A DNA stretch of 52,593 nt from Phycisphaerae bacterium (GTDB lineage Bacteria; Planctomycetota; Phycisphaerae; SM23-33): NCBI GenBank assembly GCA_021108335.1, contig JAIORC010000146.1:1-52593 (forward strand), read 5' to 3'. Positions 17,394-26,590 of this stretch are shown in pieces. Under the pieces are notes generated by a model. That model was given only the letters and a program-made list of their open reading frames with translations. It made no database searches and was not told where the DNA came from. Numbering within the stretch: the first letter of the stretch is position 1; the number at the start of each line of letters is the position of its first letter. A program made the position numbers and the translations under genes.

Positions 17394-18647
17394 TTATCCT
17401 TCGTATCGTTTCAGCAGCAGGCAGCCGTTGTGGCCGCCGAAACCGAAACTGTTGGACAGAATGACATCCACCTTCTTTTCTCGCGGCGTGTTCGGGATGT
17501 AATCCAAGTCGCAGCCTTCGTCCGGCTCGTCGTGGTTGAGAGTCGCCGGCAGCACACCGGTTTCAATCGCCTTTGCACAGGCGATCAACTCCACCCCGCC
17601 GGAAGCTCCCAGCATGTGTCCGGTGGAACTCTTGGTCGAAGACACCAGCAGGCCATTTTTGGCGTAATCTCCAAAGACCTGCTTGATCGCGTTGGTCTCC
17701 GCGATATCGCCAAGGTTCGTGCTCGTGCCGTGGGCGTTGATGTAGTCCACGTCTTCAGGCGAGACTTCGCCGTCGGCAAGACAACGGGCTATTGCCGATG
17801 CGGCACCGGAGCCGTCGGGGGCGGGAGCGGTAATGTGATAGGCGTCGGCACTTGCGCCGTAGCCGATCAACTCACCGTAGATTCTCGCGCCACGGGCCTT
17901 GGCGTGTTCGAGTTCTTCGATAACCACGCAACCGGCTCCTTCGGCAAGAAGGAATCCGTCGCGGCCTTTGTCCCACGGACGGGACGCATGGAGCGGATCG
18001 TCGTTACGGGTGCTGAGGCCCTTGAGGGAACAGAAACTCGCCAGGCCGATTCTGGTCAAAGCCGCCTCGGAACCGCCGGTAAGCATGACGTCGGCTGCGT
18101 TGTCCCGGATCAGCCGCATGGCTTCGCCGATGGAATGGGCAGCCGATGCGCAAGCTGTAACGATCGCGAAATTAGGCCCCTTCATGCCGAACATAATCGA
18201 CAGGTGCCCGCTGGCGGCATTGATCATCAGCCGGGGAATCGTAAACGGGCTGATCTTGGCTGGGCCTTTTTCTATCATCCGCAGGTGCTGGGTTTCCAGC
18301 GTACCAAGCCCGCCAATACCACTACCGACCAACACCGCACAACGCTCGGGAACTTCCCGCGAGAAGTCGATACCGCTATCGCGGACAGCCTCGGCTCCGG
18401 CCTGGACGGCGAACTGACTGAACCGGTCCATCCGCTTGGCTTCCTTGGCGGGTACGATATCCGCCGCCGGGCCTGTCCAGTCCTTGACCTCGCCGCCGAT
18501 TTTGCTGGCAAAATCCGTAGTATCGAAGAATGTAATCGGGGCAATGCCGCTCTTACACTCCATCAGGGCAGACCAAAGCCCGGCAACATCATGGGCCAGG
18601 GGATTGACCGTACCCAAGCCGGTCAATGCTATACGTCGTTCAGACAT
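17394..18647 (-). CDS. fabF: 3-oxoacyl-ACP synthase II
   Basis: Condensing enzyme of fatty acid elongation. From the chosen start MSERRIALTG (417 residues) the Cys-His-His triad is Cys166 (VTACASAAHS), His306 (NAHGTSTNLGD) and His344 (SSTGHMLGASG). The near-C-terminal NSFGFGGHN is also typical. In-frame ATGs upstream (for example 18656) would sit too close to the GGAAGGA ribosome-binding site; the 18647 ATG has a ten-base spacing. Last gene of the fab cluster, 96 bases after acpP. Confidence 0.96.
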   Translation of the reverse strand: MSERRIALTGLGTVNPLAHDVAGLWSALMECKSGIAPITFFDTTDFASKIGGEVKDWTGPAADIVPAKEAKRMDRFSQFAVQAGAEAVRDSGIDFSREVPERCAVLVGSGIGGLGTLETQHLRMIEKGPAKISPFTIPRLMINAASGHLSIMFGMKGPNFAIVTACASAAHSIGEAMRLIRDNAADVMLTGGSEAALTRIGLASFCSLKGLSTRNDDPLHASRPWDKGRDGFLLAEGAGCVVIEELEHAKARGARIYGELIGYGASADAYHITAPAPDGSGAASAIARCLADGEVSPEDVDYINAHGTSTNLGDIAETNAIKQVFGDYAKNGLLVSSTKSSTGHMLGASGGVELIACAKAIETGVLPATLNHDEPDEGCDLDYIPNTPREKKVDVILSNSFGFGGHNGCLLLKRYEG

Positions 18648-18743
18648 CGCATACATTTCCTTCCGCGCGCCGCACCTCCAGAGCACATTGATTTCTCAAA
18701 GTGCACTGGTACGCCACACGTTTTTTCCTCGGCAATGGGAAAA

Positions 18744-18986
18744 CTATGCCTTGGAGTTTTCTTTGATGTAGTCGATGGCCTGGCCGACCGTCTGAATCTT
18801 TTCCGCTTCTTCGTCGGGAATACTCAGCTCGAACTCGTCTTCAAATTCCATAACGAGTTCAACGGTATCCAGCGAATCCGCGTTCAGGTCGTTGACAAAC
18901 GAAGTCTCGCGAGTAATCTCGCTCTTGTCTACACCCATCTGATCCGAAACGATGTCAATTACTTTTTCTTCAATTGCGTCGGGCAC
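18744..18986 (-). CDS. acpP: Acyl carrier protein
   Basis: 80 residues, strongly acidic. Ser38 in the [13 protein letters not shown] motif receives the 4'-phosphopantetheine. The start is GTG, with GAGGAGG ten bases upstream. It shuttles acyl chains between the neighbouring Fab enzymes. Confidence 0.97.
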   Translation of the reverse strand: MPDAIEEKVIDIVSDQMGVDKSEITRETSFVNDLNADSLDTVELVMEFEDEFELSIPDEEAEKIQTVGQAIDYIKENSKA

Positions 18987-19157
18987 GTAAGTGTCCTCCT
19001 CTGAAAAACGGTTCCTAAACTAGTTATACATAACGGCGGAGTAATATAGCGTGGCTTGGGGCAAGTTGCAATAGTCCATTTCCGGTTTTTTGCTCGCTGC
19101 CGGCACCACAGCCGTTCCGTCGCTAATCCTTTACGTATCTTCTTTCGTTCACAACGG

Positions 19158-19913
19158 TTATGTATGCATCCCGCCGTCAACGCTCAAAACCTGTCCGGTG
19201 ATATATCCTGAATCGTTCGAGGCAAGGAAGCCAACCGCCTTGGCGATATCGCTGGGCTGGCCCAATTTTTTCATCGGTATCTGCACCATGGCCATCTCTT
19301 TAGCGGCGTCGCCGAGGATGTCCGTCATGTCCGTCTGGATGAAGCCCGGCGCGATGGCGTTGCTGCGGACTCCGCGTTTGGCAAGCTCCTTGGCCATGGT
19401 CTTGGTCAGACCGATCATGCCCGCCTTGGAGGCGGCGTAGTTGGCCTGGCCGGGGTTGCCCTCAATACCAGAGTAGCTGGCCATGTTGACAATCGACCCG
19501 CAACGCTGCCGCATCATGACCTTCGCAGCCGCACGCGAACCGATAAATGCACTCTTGAGATTCACGTTCAACACCAGATCCCAATCCTCGTCGCTGATGA
19601 GCATGACAAGATTGTCGCGGGTAATGCCCGCGTTGTTCACCAGCACGTCGAGCCGGCCGAACTTCTCGGCAGTATCATCGACCACAGCCGTAAAGCCTTC
19701 GCTGTCGGAAACGTCACACGCAGCCGTCGAAAATTTTTCCGGATTGCCCAGCTTGTTCGCCGCCTCGGTAAGGGCGTCTTCCTTCAAATCGACCGCCACG
19801 ACGGTCATGCCCTTACTCAGCAGCTCCTCGGCAATCGCCAAGCCAATGCCGCGGGCAGCCCCGGTAACAATCGCCACTTTTTCATTATCTGGTACGCTTT
19901 TCGTCTTCGCCAT
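19158..19913 (-). CDS. fabG: 3-oxoacyl-ACP reductase
   Basis: An NADPH-dependent short-chain dehydrogenase that reduces beta-ketoacyl-ACP. 251 residues from MAKTK. The cofactor loop is TGAARGIG, NNAGIT follows, and the catalytic Ser-Tyr-Lys lie in SIVNMASYSG and ANYAASKAG. A preceding in-frame ATG at 19937 lacks a ribosome-binding site, whereas AAGGA precedes 19913. A palindromic repeat separates it from fabD. Confidence 0.95.
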   Translation of the reverse strand: MAKTKSVPDNEKVAIVTGAARGIGLAIAEELLSKGMTVVAVDLKEDALTEAANKLGNPEKFSTAACDVSDSEGFTAVVDDTAEKFGRLDVLVNNAGITRDNLVMLISDEDWDLVLNVNLKSAFIGSRAAAKVMMRQRCGSIVNMASYSGIEGNPGQANYAASKAGMIGLTKTMAKELAKRGVRSNAIAPGFIQTDMTDILGDAAKEMAMVQIPMKKLGQPSDIAKAVGFLASNDSGYITGQVLSVDGGMHT

Positions 19914-19952
19914 TTTGCTTTCCTTCGCTGTTACCATAATACAAATCTATAT

Positions 19953-19979
19953 GTGGCACAGGTTTGTAACCTGTGCCAC
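19953..19979. repeat. Module A palindrome inside the fab cluster
   Basis: A perfect 27-base palindrome with 12-base arms (GTGGCACAGGTT and its complement) and a TGT loop. It lies between fabD and fabG, about 40 bases before the fabG start. Confidence 0.9.
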
Positions 19980-20004
19980 CAAACTATCCAAATTTGACAT
20001 ACCG

Positions 20005-20955
20005 CTATTGGCCGGCGTCAATTCCGGCGAGTTTTTCGGCTGTCTCCCTGGAATTCACCAGGTTGACCTTCGTTTTTCTGTCAATCCGTCGCATCAGGCC
20101 CATGAGAACCTTGCCCGGCCCAATTTCATAATATGTATCCACGCCGTCGGCAAGTATTTTTTCCACCGATTGCTGCCAGCGAACCGCTCCGGTCAACTGG
20201 GCGAGCAATTTCGCGGGAATCTCTGCCGCAGAAGCATACTCCGCGGCATCGACATTGGCAACAACGGAATGTTTCGGGTCGGCAAAATTCACGTCCGCCA
20301 GCACGCCGGCGAATTCTTCCGCCGCGGGAGTCATTATTTCGCTATGGAACGCACCGGCGACTTTCAGCACAGTTGCCCCGCGGGCTCCGTACTGTTCGGC
20401 GATGTCCGCTGCCCGCTGGCAGGCTTCATTTTCGCCGGAGAGGACGATTTGACCGGGGCAGTTGAAATTGGCCGGCGTGAGGATTTGACCCTCGGCAGCG
20501 GCGTTGCAAAGCTCCACCGCCTGCTTTTCGTCCAGGGCGATAACCGCCACCATGCCGCTGGGTCTAGCGAGGGCGGCAGCCTGCATCAGTTCGCCACGCT
20601 TGGCGACCAGCTTCACGCCGGTCTCGAAGTCCATCGCGCCGGCGGCGTACAGGGCTGTGTATTCGCCAAGGGAAAGCCCGCAGCAAACGTCCGGTGTCGG
20701 CATGGAATCGCCCATCAGGCTATCCATCACAGCCAGCATAGCCGCTGAGACGGTGAAAATGCAGGGCTGGGCGTTATCGGTGCGGTTGAGGTCTTCTTCC
20801 GGGCCTTCAAAGCAGAGCTTCTTTATCGGCAGACCTGTGGCAGCCTCGGCACGGTCGAAAATATCCCTTGCCGGGGCGAAAGCCTCGTAGATGTCCTTGC
20901 CCATACCGACATATTGCGCGCCCTGGCCCGGAAACATAAATGCTGTTTTTGCCAT
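20005..20955 (-). CDS. fabD: Malonyl-CoA:ACP transacylase
   Basis: Loads malonyl groups onto ACP. 316 residues from MAKTAFMFPGQGAQ. The nucleophile is Ser95 in the motif CCGLSLGEYTAL; the usual family form is GHSLGE, so the residue before the nucleophile is Leu rather than His. The distal His lies in AGAFHSEIM. The second in-frame ATG at 20955 was preferred because GGAAGG and CAGGAA lie just before it. It follows fabH after 122 bases. Confidence 0.94.
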   Translation of the reverse strand: MAKTAFMFPGQGAQYVGMGKDIYEAFAPARDIFDRAEAATGLPIKKLCFEGPEEDLNRTDNAQPCIFTVSAAMLAVMDSLMGDSMPTPDVCCGLSLGEYTALYAAGAMDFETGVKLVAKRGELMQAAALARPSGMVAVIALDEKQAVELCNAAAEGQILTPANFNCPGQIVLSGENEACQRAADIAEQYGARGATVLKVAGAFHSEIMTPAAEEFAGVLADVNFADPKHSVVANVDAAEYASAAEIPAKLLAQLTGAVRWQQSVEKILADGVDTYYEIGPGKVLMGLMRRIDRKTKVNLVNSRETAEKLAGIDAGQ

Positions 20956-21077
20956 GATTTCCTGAACTCCTTCCGCGAACAATAAGGCCCACGGCAGCTA
21001 CACCCCTGTTATGGAGGCATCTCAAGCGTCCCGATTATGGGGACGGTATCATTTTAATCTTATCCAATCAAGAGTCG

Positions 21078-22070
21078 CTACATTTTGACGACTGCGCCGG
21101 CCCAGGTCAGGCCCGCGCCGAAGGCGACGAACATGACCGTCGATCCCGGGCCGATCTTCCCTTGGCGGACGGCTTCGTCCAACGCCAGCGGAATCGACGC
21201 GCCGGACGTGTTGCCCATGCGGTCGATATTGAGGAAAACCTTTTCCATCGGGAAGTTGTATTTCTCGGTAGCCGACTCGATAATGCGGATATTGACCTGG
21301 TGAGGCACGACCATATCCACGTCGTCGACGGTGATGTTGCATTTTTCCATGCAGTCGCCCAGCAGCCATTGCATTTTTTCCACGGCGAACTTGTAGACGT
21401 CGCGACCTCGCATTTTCACGAAGTGCTGCTTCTGATCGATGGTTTCCAACGTGGTGGGTGCCCGCGAGCCACCGGCGGGAACGTGGATGTAATCCCAGCC
21501 GCCACCGTTGGCGTGCATGACGGAATACAATACGCCCTTATCCGGTTCGCTGGTCGGCTCCAGCACGACCGCCCCGGCACCATCACCGAAGAGGATGCAA
21601 CTGCCGCGATCGGTAAAGTCGGCCACCTGGCTGAGGCAGTCCGCTCCGATCATAAGAATTCTTTTGTATTTGCCGGTTTCGATAAACTGGCTGGCAACGG
21701 AAAGTCCGTAAACAAACCCGCTGCAGGCAGCCGAAATGTCAAACGCCGGTACGTCAGTCGCGCCGAGAATCTCCTGGATGAAGCAGGCCGTCGAGGGCAT
21801 GGGCATTTCCGGGCTGACCGTCGCACAGATAATCAAATCCAGGTCGCCGGCGGTAATGCCCGCGTTTTCCATCGCTTTTCGACCAGCCTCCGCCGCCAGC
21901 GTAGCCGTTGTCTCACCCTCCGAAACCAGGCGACGCTCCTTAATGCCTGTTCGCTTGGTAATCCATTCGTCGGAAGTGTCGAGAGTCTTTTCAAATTCGG
22001 CGTTGGGCACGACCCGTTTGGGAACCGCCGACCCGACACCAGTAATTGCAGCACGCAGGGAACCAGTCAT
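21078..22070 (-). CDS. fabH: 3-oxoacyl-ACP synthase III
   Basis: Starts fatty acid synthesis by condensing acetyl-CoA with malonyl-ACP. 330 residues. The catalytic Cys116 lies in DISAACSGFVYGL, His in MVVPHQVNIRI and Asn in DRMGNTSGASIP. It begins two bases after the plsX stop codon, so the pair is translationally linked. Confidence 0.96.
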   Translation of the reverse strand: MTGSLRAAITGVGSAVPKRVVPNAEFEKTLDTSDEWITKRTGIKERRLVSEGETTATLAAEAGRKAMENAGITAGDLDLIICATVSPEMPMPSTACFIQEILGATDVPAFDISAACSGFVYGLSVASQFIETGKYKRILMIGADCLSQVADFTDRGSCILFGDGAGAVVLEPTSEPDKGVLYSVMHANGGGWDYIHVPAGGSRAPTTLETIDQKQHFVKMRGRDVYKFAVEKMQWLLGDCMEKCNITVDDVDMVVPHQVNIRIIESATEKYNFPMEKVFLNIDRMGNTSGASIPLALDEAVRQGKIGPGSTVMFVAFGAGLTWAGAVVKM

Positions 22071-22072
22071 TG

Positions 22073-23071
22073 TTAATCTCTACTTTCGCTGAGCTGTTCG
22101 ATAATATGTTGGTTGACTTTGTGGGCCGAAAACGCCTTGGCCTCGCGTATGGCGTTTGCAATTCCGACGGAACTGCTGGCCCCGTGGCAGATAATCCAAA
22201 TACCAGCCACCCCCAACAACGGTGCGCCGCCGTACATGTTAAAATCGTACTGCTCCCGCATGCCGGCGGCAATCTGCATTATCCGTTCCATCTGATCCGG
22301 CATGGCTGCGGCGAATTTCTTCATCAGCCCTCGCATAAGCCCCTCGCCGATGCCCTCGACCAGCTTCAGTACCACATTTCCGACAAATCCCTCACAGACC
22401 ATCACGTCGCAAGCACCGCTGACCAAGTCCCGCCCCTCGACATTGCCGATAAAATTAAGGAAAGAATCAGCCTTCATCAGCTCGGCAGTCTTCCTTACAA
22501 GCTCGTTGCCTTTGCCCTCTTCCTCGCCGACACTCAACAGAGCGACTCGCGGGGTTTCGATATCCGTAACCGCCTTGATGTACAGCGAGGTCATCACGCC
22601 GTATTGGTACAGGTGCAGCGGGCGACAGTTGACGTTGGCTCCCACATCGCAGATAGCCACTGGGCCTGCGGTGGTCGGGGCGACTATCGCGATACCGGGC
22701 CGATGCACGCCAGCCAATCTGCCCAGACGCATCTGGGCAGCCGCGACGCACGCGCCAGTATTGCCCGCCGATATGCAGGCGTTCAACTCGCCGGATTTGT
22801 GCAGCGAAGCCAGCAGGGCAATGGAGCTTTTCGGCTTGGTACGCAACGCGTCAACCGGCGACTCAGCCATGCCGATCACATCCGGGGCATGGTGGATTTC
22901 AATCTTTCGGTTTTCGCCGCCAGCCTGGCTGAGCTTGTCCTCGATGACCGCCTGGTCTCCGACCAGTACGACGCGGTCGTCGGCTTCCAGCAGCGCGCAC
23001 GCTTCAAGTGCCCCGGCGATAACCTCCTCGGGGCCTCGGTCTCCACCCATCACATCCAGGCCGATTCGCAC
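22073..23071 (-). CDS. plsX: Phosphate acyltransferase
   Basis: Makes acyl-phosphate from acyl-ACP for the first step of phospholipid synthesis. 332 residues starting with GTG; the N-terminal MRIGLDVMGGDRGPE and the internal SAGNTGA are family signatures. It lies four bases after rpmF and two before fabH, in the standard bacterial order. Confidence 0.95.
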   Translation of the reverse strand: MRIGLDVMGGDRGPEEVIAGALEACALLEADDRVVLVGDQAVIEDKLSQAGGENRKIEIHHAPDVIGMAESPVDALRTKPKSSIALLASLHKSGELNACISAGNTGACVAAAQMRLGRLAGVHRPGIAIVAPTTAGPVAICDVGANVNCRPLHLYQYGVMTSLYIKAVTDIETPRVALLSVGEEEGKGNELVRKTAELMKADSFLNFIGNVEGRDLVSGACDVMVCEGFVGNVVLKLVEGIGEGLMRGLMKKFAAAMPDQMERIMQIAAGMREQYDFNMYGGAPLLGVAGIWIICHGASSSVGIANAIREAKAFSAHKVNQHIIEQLSESRD

Positions 23072-23074
23072 GGA

Positions 23075-23257
23075 TTAGCTCTCCTTGCTGACTTCCAGCC
23101 TCAATCCGGGCCGAACATAACCGCAATTACCGCAGGCTGCATGGGGCAACTTGGGCGAATTGCAACGAGGGCAATCCGAATAGTTGACCGGACTCATCGC
23201 ATGATGGCTCCGGCGTGTCCGTGTTCGGCAACGACTGATTTTCTTTTTCGGTAACAT
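23075..23257 (-). CDS. rpmF: 50S ribosomal protein L32
   Basis: 60 residues. The basic start with RRSHHAM is followed by a zinc ribbon of two CxxC pairs (CPRC and CGNC). AGGA lies about eight bases before the ATG. The DUF177 (YceD) gene often found upstream in other bacteria is not visible. First gene of the fab cluster. Confidence 0.95.
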   Translation of the reverse strand: MLPKKKISRCRTRTRRSHHAMSPVNYSDCPRCNSPKLPHAACGNCGYVRPGLRLEVSKES

Positions 23258-23497
23258 CTTTCAATTCCTCATACTTATCTGTCTGCGATGCCCCCAAAGG
23301 GCACGCAGATTCCCGAGTTATCCATATCGGAGTATCCGCGGGAAAGTTTTCATACCACACCCGCGAATACAAACACACGCCGGCGGCAAACCATCCAAAC
23401 CATGCTACCGACGGCAAAGAGGGGGAAGTTACGTTCTTATCACCGTTTTGTCAAGTGAAAATGCCTGCTCCACTAGGCCGAAAAAATCAAGGGAACC

Positions 23498-26188
23498 TCA
23501 ACCCAGTTGCTGCCTGGCGAATTCCTCGGCGGCTTTGAGTGCTTCCGGCAGTTTTTCGGGCTGTTTCCCGCCCGCCTGGGCGAGACTGGGCTTGCCGCCA
23601 CCACCGCCACCGACAATCGGGGCTGTCGCTTTTACCCAGTCGCCTGCATGAAACTTGCCCGCACCGGACAATTCGTCGCTAACCATCGCCACCAGCATGA
23701 CTTTCGAATCGTCGGCGGCTCCCAGCAGAATCGCCACTGCGCCTTTTTGGCGCTGCTGGTCGCAGATATTCCGCATAATACCGGCATCGGCGACGCCTGC
23801 CCGGGCGACAAGCACCTTGCCGGCTGGCGTCTCCAGCGTAACCGCATCGGCGATATCCGACGCGCCGCCGGCGGGGCGTTTTTTCAACTTTTTGATTTCC
23901 GCCTGCATCGCACCAACCCGCTCGGGGATGTCTGACGGGGATATCTTCAACGCCGTCGCTGCCGTCTTGAGAGTCGCGTCGGCATGGGTTATCCAGTCCG
24001 CCACGTGAGCACCGGTAATAGCGGTAATCCGCCGGATACCCTTGGCGACCGATTCCTCGGAGATAATCTTGAATAGCCCGATCTGCGAAGTCAGAGCGAC
24101 GTGAGTCCCGCCGCAGAATTCCACTGCGCAATCCTCCTGGCAGTCTCCTATTGTTACAACGCGAACCGGATCGGGGTATTTTTCGCCGAAAATTGCCCGG
24201 ACGCCGGATATGTTTTTCGCTTTGCTTAGCGGCATAACCCGTGGGGTTATGGGTGTGTCTTCCAGGATAAATTGATTAACCCGCCGCTCGACCTCCGCAA
24301 GCTCCTGGGGCGTAACGGCGGTGTTACAGGTAAAATCAAACCGCAGCCGGCTTGCATCGACCACGCTGCCGGCCTGGTTGACACCATCGCCCAGAACGTC
24401 CCGCAATGCCCAGTTCAACAGGTGCGTAGCGGTATGATTCCGCATTATATCCATCCGGGAAGGGCTTACTTCCGCCCGGACGGTCTGCCCGACCCGCAAC
24501 GTACCTTTTAGCAGCCGGCCAAAATGCAGCACGCATTGCCCGGCCAATTGAGTGGTTTCAACACGAAACTCGACCCCTTTTCCATTGTTGCCAATCAGCC
24601 AGCCTTCATCGCCGATCTGCCCGCCGGATTCGCCGTACAAACAGGTCATGTCCAGCACCACCGCTGCCTCGGAACCCTCCGTCAACTCGCCCTCGTCGAT
24701 GAATCCGCCATCCACGACCCAGCCAAGCACAATCCCGTCGGCAAACCACAGGTCAAATTTCGCCGAGTCGTCCGTTTTGGGCAGGCCCACAATCGCCTCG
24801 GCCTTGAACTTTCGGCCGCCCCCGCTGGCGGCGCGGTGCTCTTCCATCAATTCGATGTGCGAATCCTCGTCAACAGCCAGACCGACTTTCTCAGCCATCA
24901 GCTTGGTCAGACTGAAGGGGAACCCGTACGTCGCATGCAACTGGAAGGAAATCTCACCGGTAATTTGATTGTCGCCGACAGCCTTGATCCGCTCCGCCTG
25001 GCGGTTGAACAAGTCCAACCCGCGGCTGAGCGTTTTGCCGAACGCGTCCTCTTCGTTCCGAATGATATCGATAATGTCATATTTGCGGCTGGCCAACTCA
25101 TCAAAGGTGCCGCGGAACATATCGACGATGGTCGGCACGAACTTGTACAGGAATGTATCTTCGATGCCGAGGTGTTGCCTGCCAAAGCCGGCTGCCCTGC
25201 GGAGAATGGCCCGCAACACACTGCCCCTGCCGTCGTTGCTCGGCAGAATGCCGTCGGCAATAGCGAAGGTCAACGCCCGGGCATGATCCGCGATAACGCG
25301 CATGGCTACGTCACCGAGATTCGACTCGTCCATTACGTCGAAACGGTCGAAGCCCTCAGGCATATCGTCCCGCCAGCCGTACTTGTGAGGCGTCATCGTT
25401 TCGATGTGCTCGATAATCGGTATGAACAGGTCGGTGGCGTAGTTGGATTTTTTGCCCTGAATCACAGCCGTTATGCGCTCGAAACCCATACCGGTATCCA
25501 CGTGCCTCGCAGGCAGGGGCGTAAGCACACCCGTTTTATCCCGGTTGAACTGAATAAACACCAGGTTCCAGATTTCGATAACACTGGGATGCCCCGCGTT
25601 TACCAACGGCCCGCCGGATTTGTCTTCCGTCAGGTCATAATGAACCTCGCTGCACGGGCCGCATGGGCCAGTCTCGCCCATTTCCCAGAAATTGTCCTTC
25701 TCGTTACCGGGCAAAACACGATTGGCCGGCAGATACTGCAACCACAGCTCGCGGGCCTCGATGTCCGCAGCCAGGCCGTCTTTGGGGCAACCCTCAAAAT
25801 ACGTCGCGTAAAGACGCTCTTCATCCAACCCCCACACATCGGTCAACAACGTCCAGGCCCAATCGATGGCGTCCCGCTTGAAATAGTCGCCGAAACTCCA
25901 ATTGCCGAGCATCTCGAAAAACGTGTGGTGATAACAATCCCGGCCGACGTCTTCGAGGTCATTGTGCTTGCCGCCGGCACGAATGCATTTCTGCGTATTG
26001 ACTGCCCGGGTGTAATCCCGCGTCTCCGTACCCAGAAAAATAGGCTTGAACTGATTCATGCCCGCGTTGGTAAACAACAGCGTCGGATCGTCAGCCGGCA
26101 AAAGCGAACTGCCCGGAACAGCTCTGTGCCCGCGATCCTCAAAGAATTTTATGAACTCACTCCGAATGTCCCTGCCGCTCTTACTCAT
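23498..26188 (-). CDS. alaS: Alanyl-tRNA synthetase
   Basis: Charges tRNA-Ala and edits Ser/Gly mischarging. 896 residues from MSKSGRDIRSEF. The class II aminoacylation domain comes first (KPIFLGTE, TFFEMLGNWSFGDYFK), followed by the editing domain with metal ligands HTATHLLNWAL and CGGTHV, and the C-terminal C-Ala domain with a GGGGGGKPSLAQAGG stretch. GGAGGGAAGGG lies just before the ATG at 26188; an in-frame extension to 26362 has no family match. A convincing promoter lies upstream. Confidence 0.97.
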   Translation of the reverse strand: MSKSGRDIRSEFIKFFEDRGHRAVPGSSLLPADDPTLLFTNAGMNQFKPIFLGTETRDYTRAVNTQKCIRAGGKHNDLEDVGRDCYHHTFFEMLGNWSFGDYFKRDAIDWAWTLLTDVWGLDEERLYATYFEGCPKDGLAADIEARELWLQYLPANRVLPGNEKDNFWEMGETGPCGPCSEVHYDLTEDKSGGPLVNAGHPSVIEIWNLVFIQFNRDKTGVLTPLPARHVDTGMGFERITAVIQGKKSNYATDLFIPIIEHIETMTPHKYGWRDDMPEGFDRFDVMDESNLGDVAMRVIADHARALTFAIADGILPSNDGRGSVLRAILRRAAGFGRQHLGIEDTFLYKFVPTIVDMFRGTFDELASRKYDIIDIIRNEEDAFGKTLSRGLDLFNRQAERIKAVGDNQITGEISFQLHATYGFPFSLTKLMAEKVGLAVDEDSHIELMEEHRAASGGGRKFKAEAIVGLPKTDDSAKFDLWFADGIVLGWVVDGGFIDEGELTEGSEAAVVLDMTCLYGESGGQIGDEGWLIGNNGKGVEFRVETTQLAGQCVLHFGRLLKGTLRVGQTVRAEVSPSRMDIMRNHTATHLLNWALRDVLGDGVNQAGSVVDASRLRFDFTCNTAVTPQELAEVERRVNQFILEDTPITPRVMPLSKAKNISGVRAIFGEKYPDPVRVVTIGDCQEDCAVEFCGGTHVALTSQIGLFKIISEESVAKGIRRITAITGAHVADWITHADATLKTAATALKISPSDIPERVGAMQAEIKKLKKRPAGGASDIADAVTLETPAGKVLVARAGVADAGIMRNICDQQRQKGAVAILLGAADDSKVMLVAMVSDELSGAGKFHAGDWVKATAPIVGGGGGGKPSLAQAGGKQPEKLPEALKAAEEFARQQLG

Positions 26189-26231
26189 AACCCTTCCCTC
26201 CATAACATAACAAATTAAACCAATTAACAGA

Positions 26232-26260
26232 ATTGTAACGCCATTGGGCCGAAACGGCAA
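26232..26260 (-). promoter_or_regulatory. alaS promoter
   Basis: On the minus strand TTGCCG (26260-26255) and TACAAT (26237-26232) are exactly 17 bases apart. The transcript would start near 26225, with a leader of about 37 nt; no T-box-like structure fits in that length. Confidence 0.7.
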
Positions 26261-26310
26261 GCATACTATCACCACAACGCAACTGTGTTTGGGAAGATTT
26301 CCCAACCCCG

Positions 26311-26570
26311 CCACCAAACTGCCGGCGGGTGGCGGAATCAGCCCCTGAAAGGGGATGGCCATGAGGAAAAATGGCCCAGAAAAAAGTCGGGTGGCCCCTT
26401 GGGGGATGAGTGGCGCATAAATTGCAAATGTATTCGATCATGGCTACCCCGCAAAAAACGCGATTTTTCCATGTCACCCTGGATTTTTTCGTTTATGCAA
26501 AGAAAAGACCTGGGTGGCATGGCCCCTTGGGGCCGTGTAGTTTTTGCGCCCCCACGTGGCGGGAGCGTCA
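26311..26570. repeat. Palindrome-rich spacer between alaS and the nuclease-domain gene
   Basis: Contains several small hairpins (CCCCTGAAAGGGG, 26342-26354; GGCCAT/ATGGCC, 26357-26376), a GGGTGGCCCCTTGGGGGATG element (26389-26408, related copies at 27274, 34716 and 39455) and GGCCCC TT GGGGCC (26521-26534). No open frame here resembles a gene. Confidence 0.6.
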
Positions 26571-26590
26571 GCAACAGCTACGATGCTACT

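Noticed and set aside
17430..19004. 524-codon plus-strand frame
   Set aside because: Opposite fabF and acpP.
23127..23417. 96-codon minus-strand frame overlapping rpmF
   Set aside because: A different frame over a clear ribosomal protein gene; no family match and no DUF177 features.
24524..26218. 564-codon plus-strand frame
   Set aside because: Lies opposite alaS, whose motifs are unambiguous; no protein family recognised.
26189..26225. T-box leader for alaS
   Set aside because: The predicted leader is only about 37 nt.
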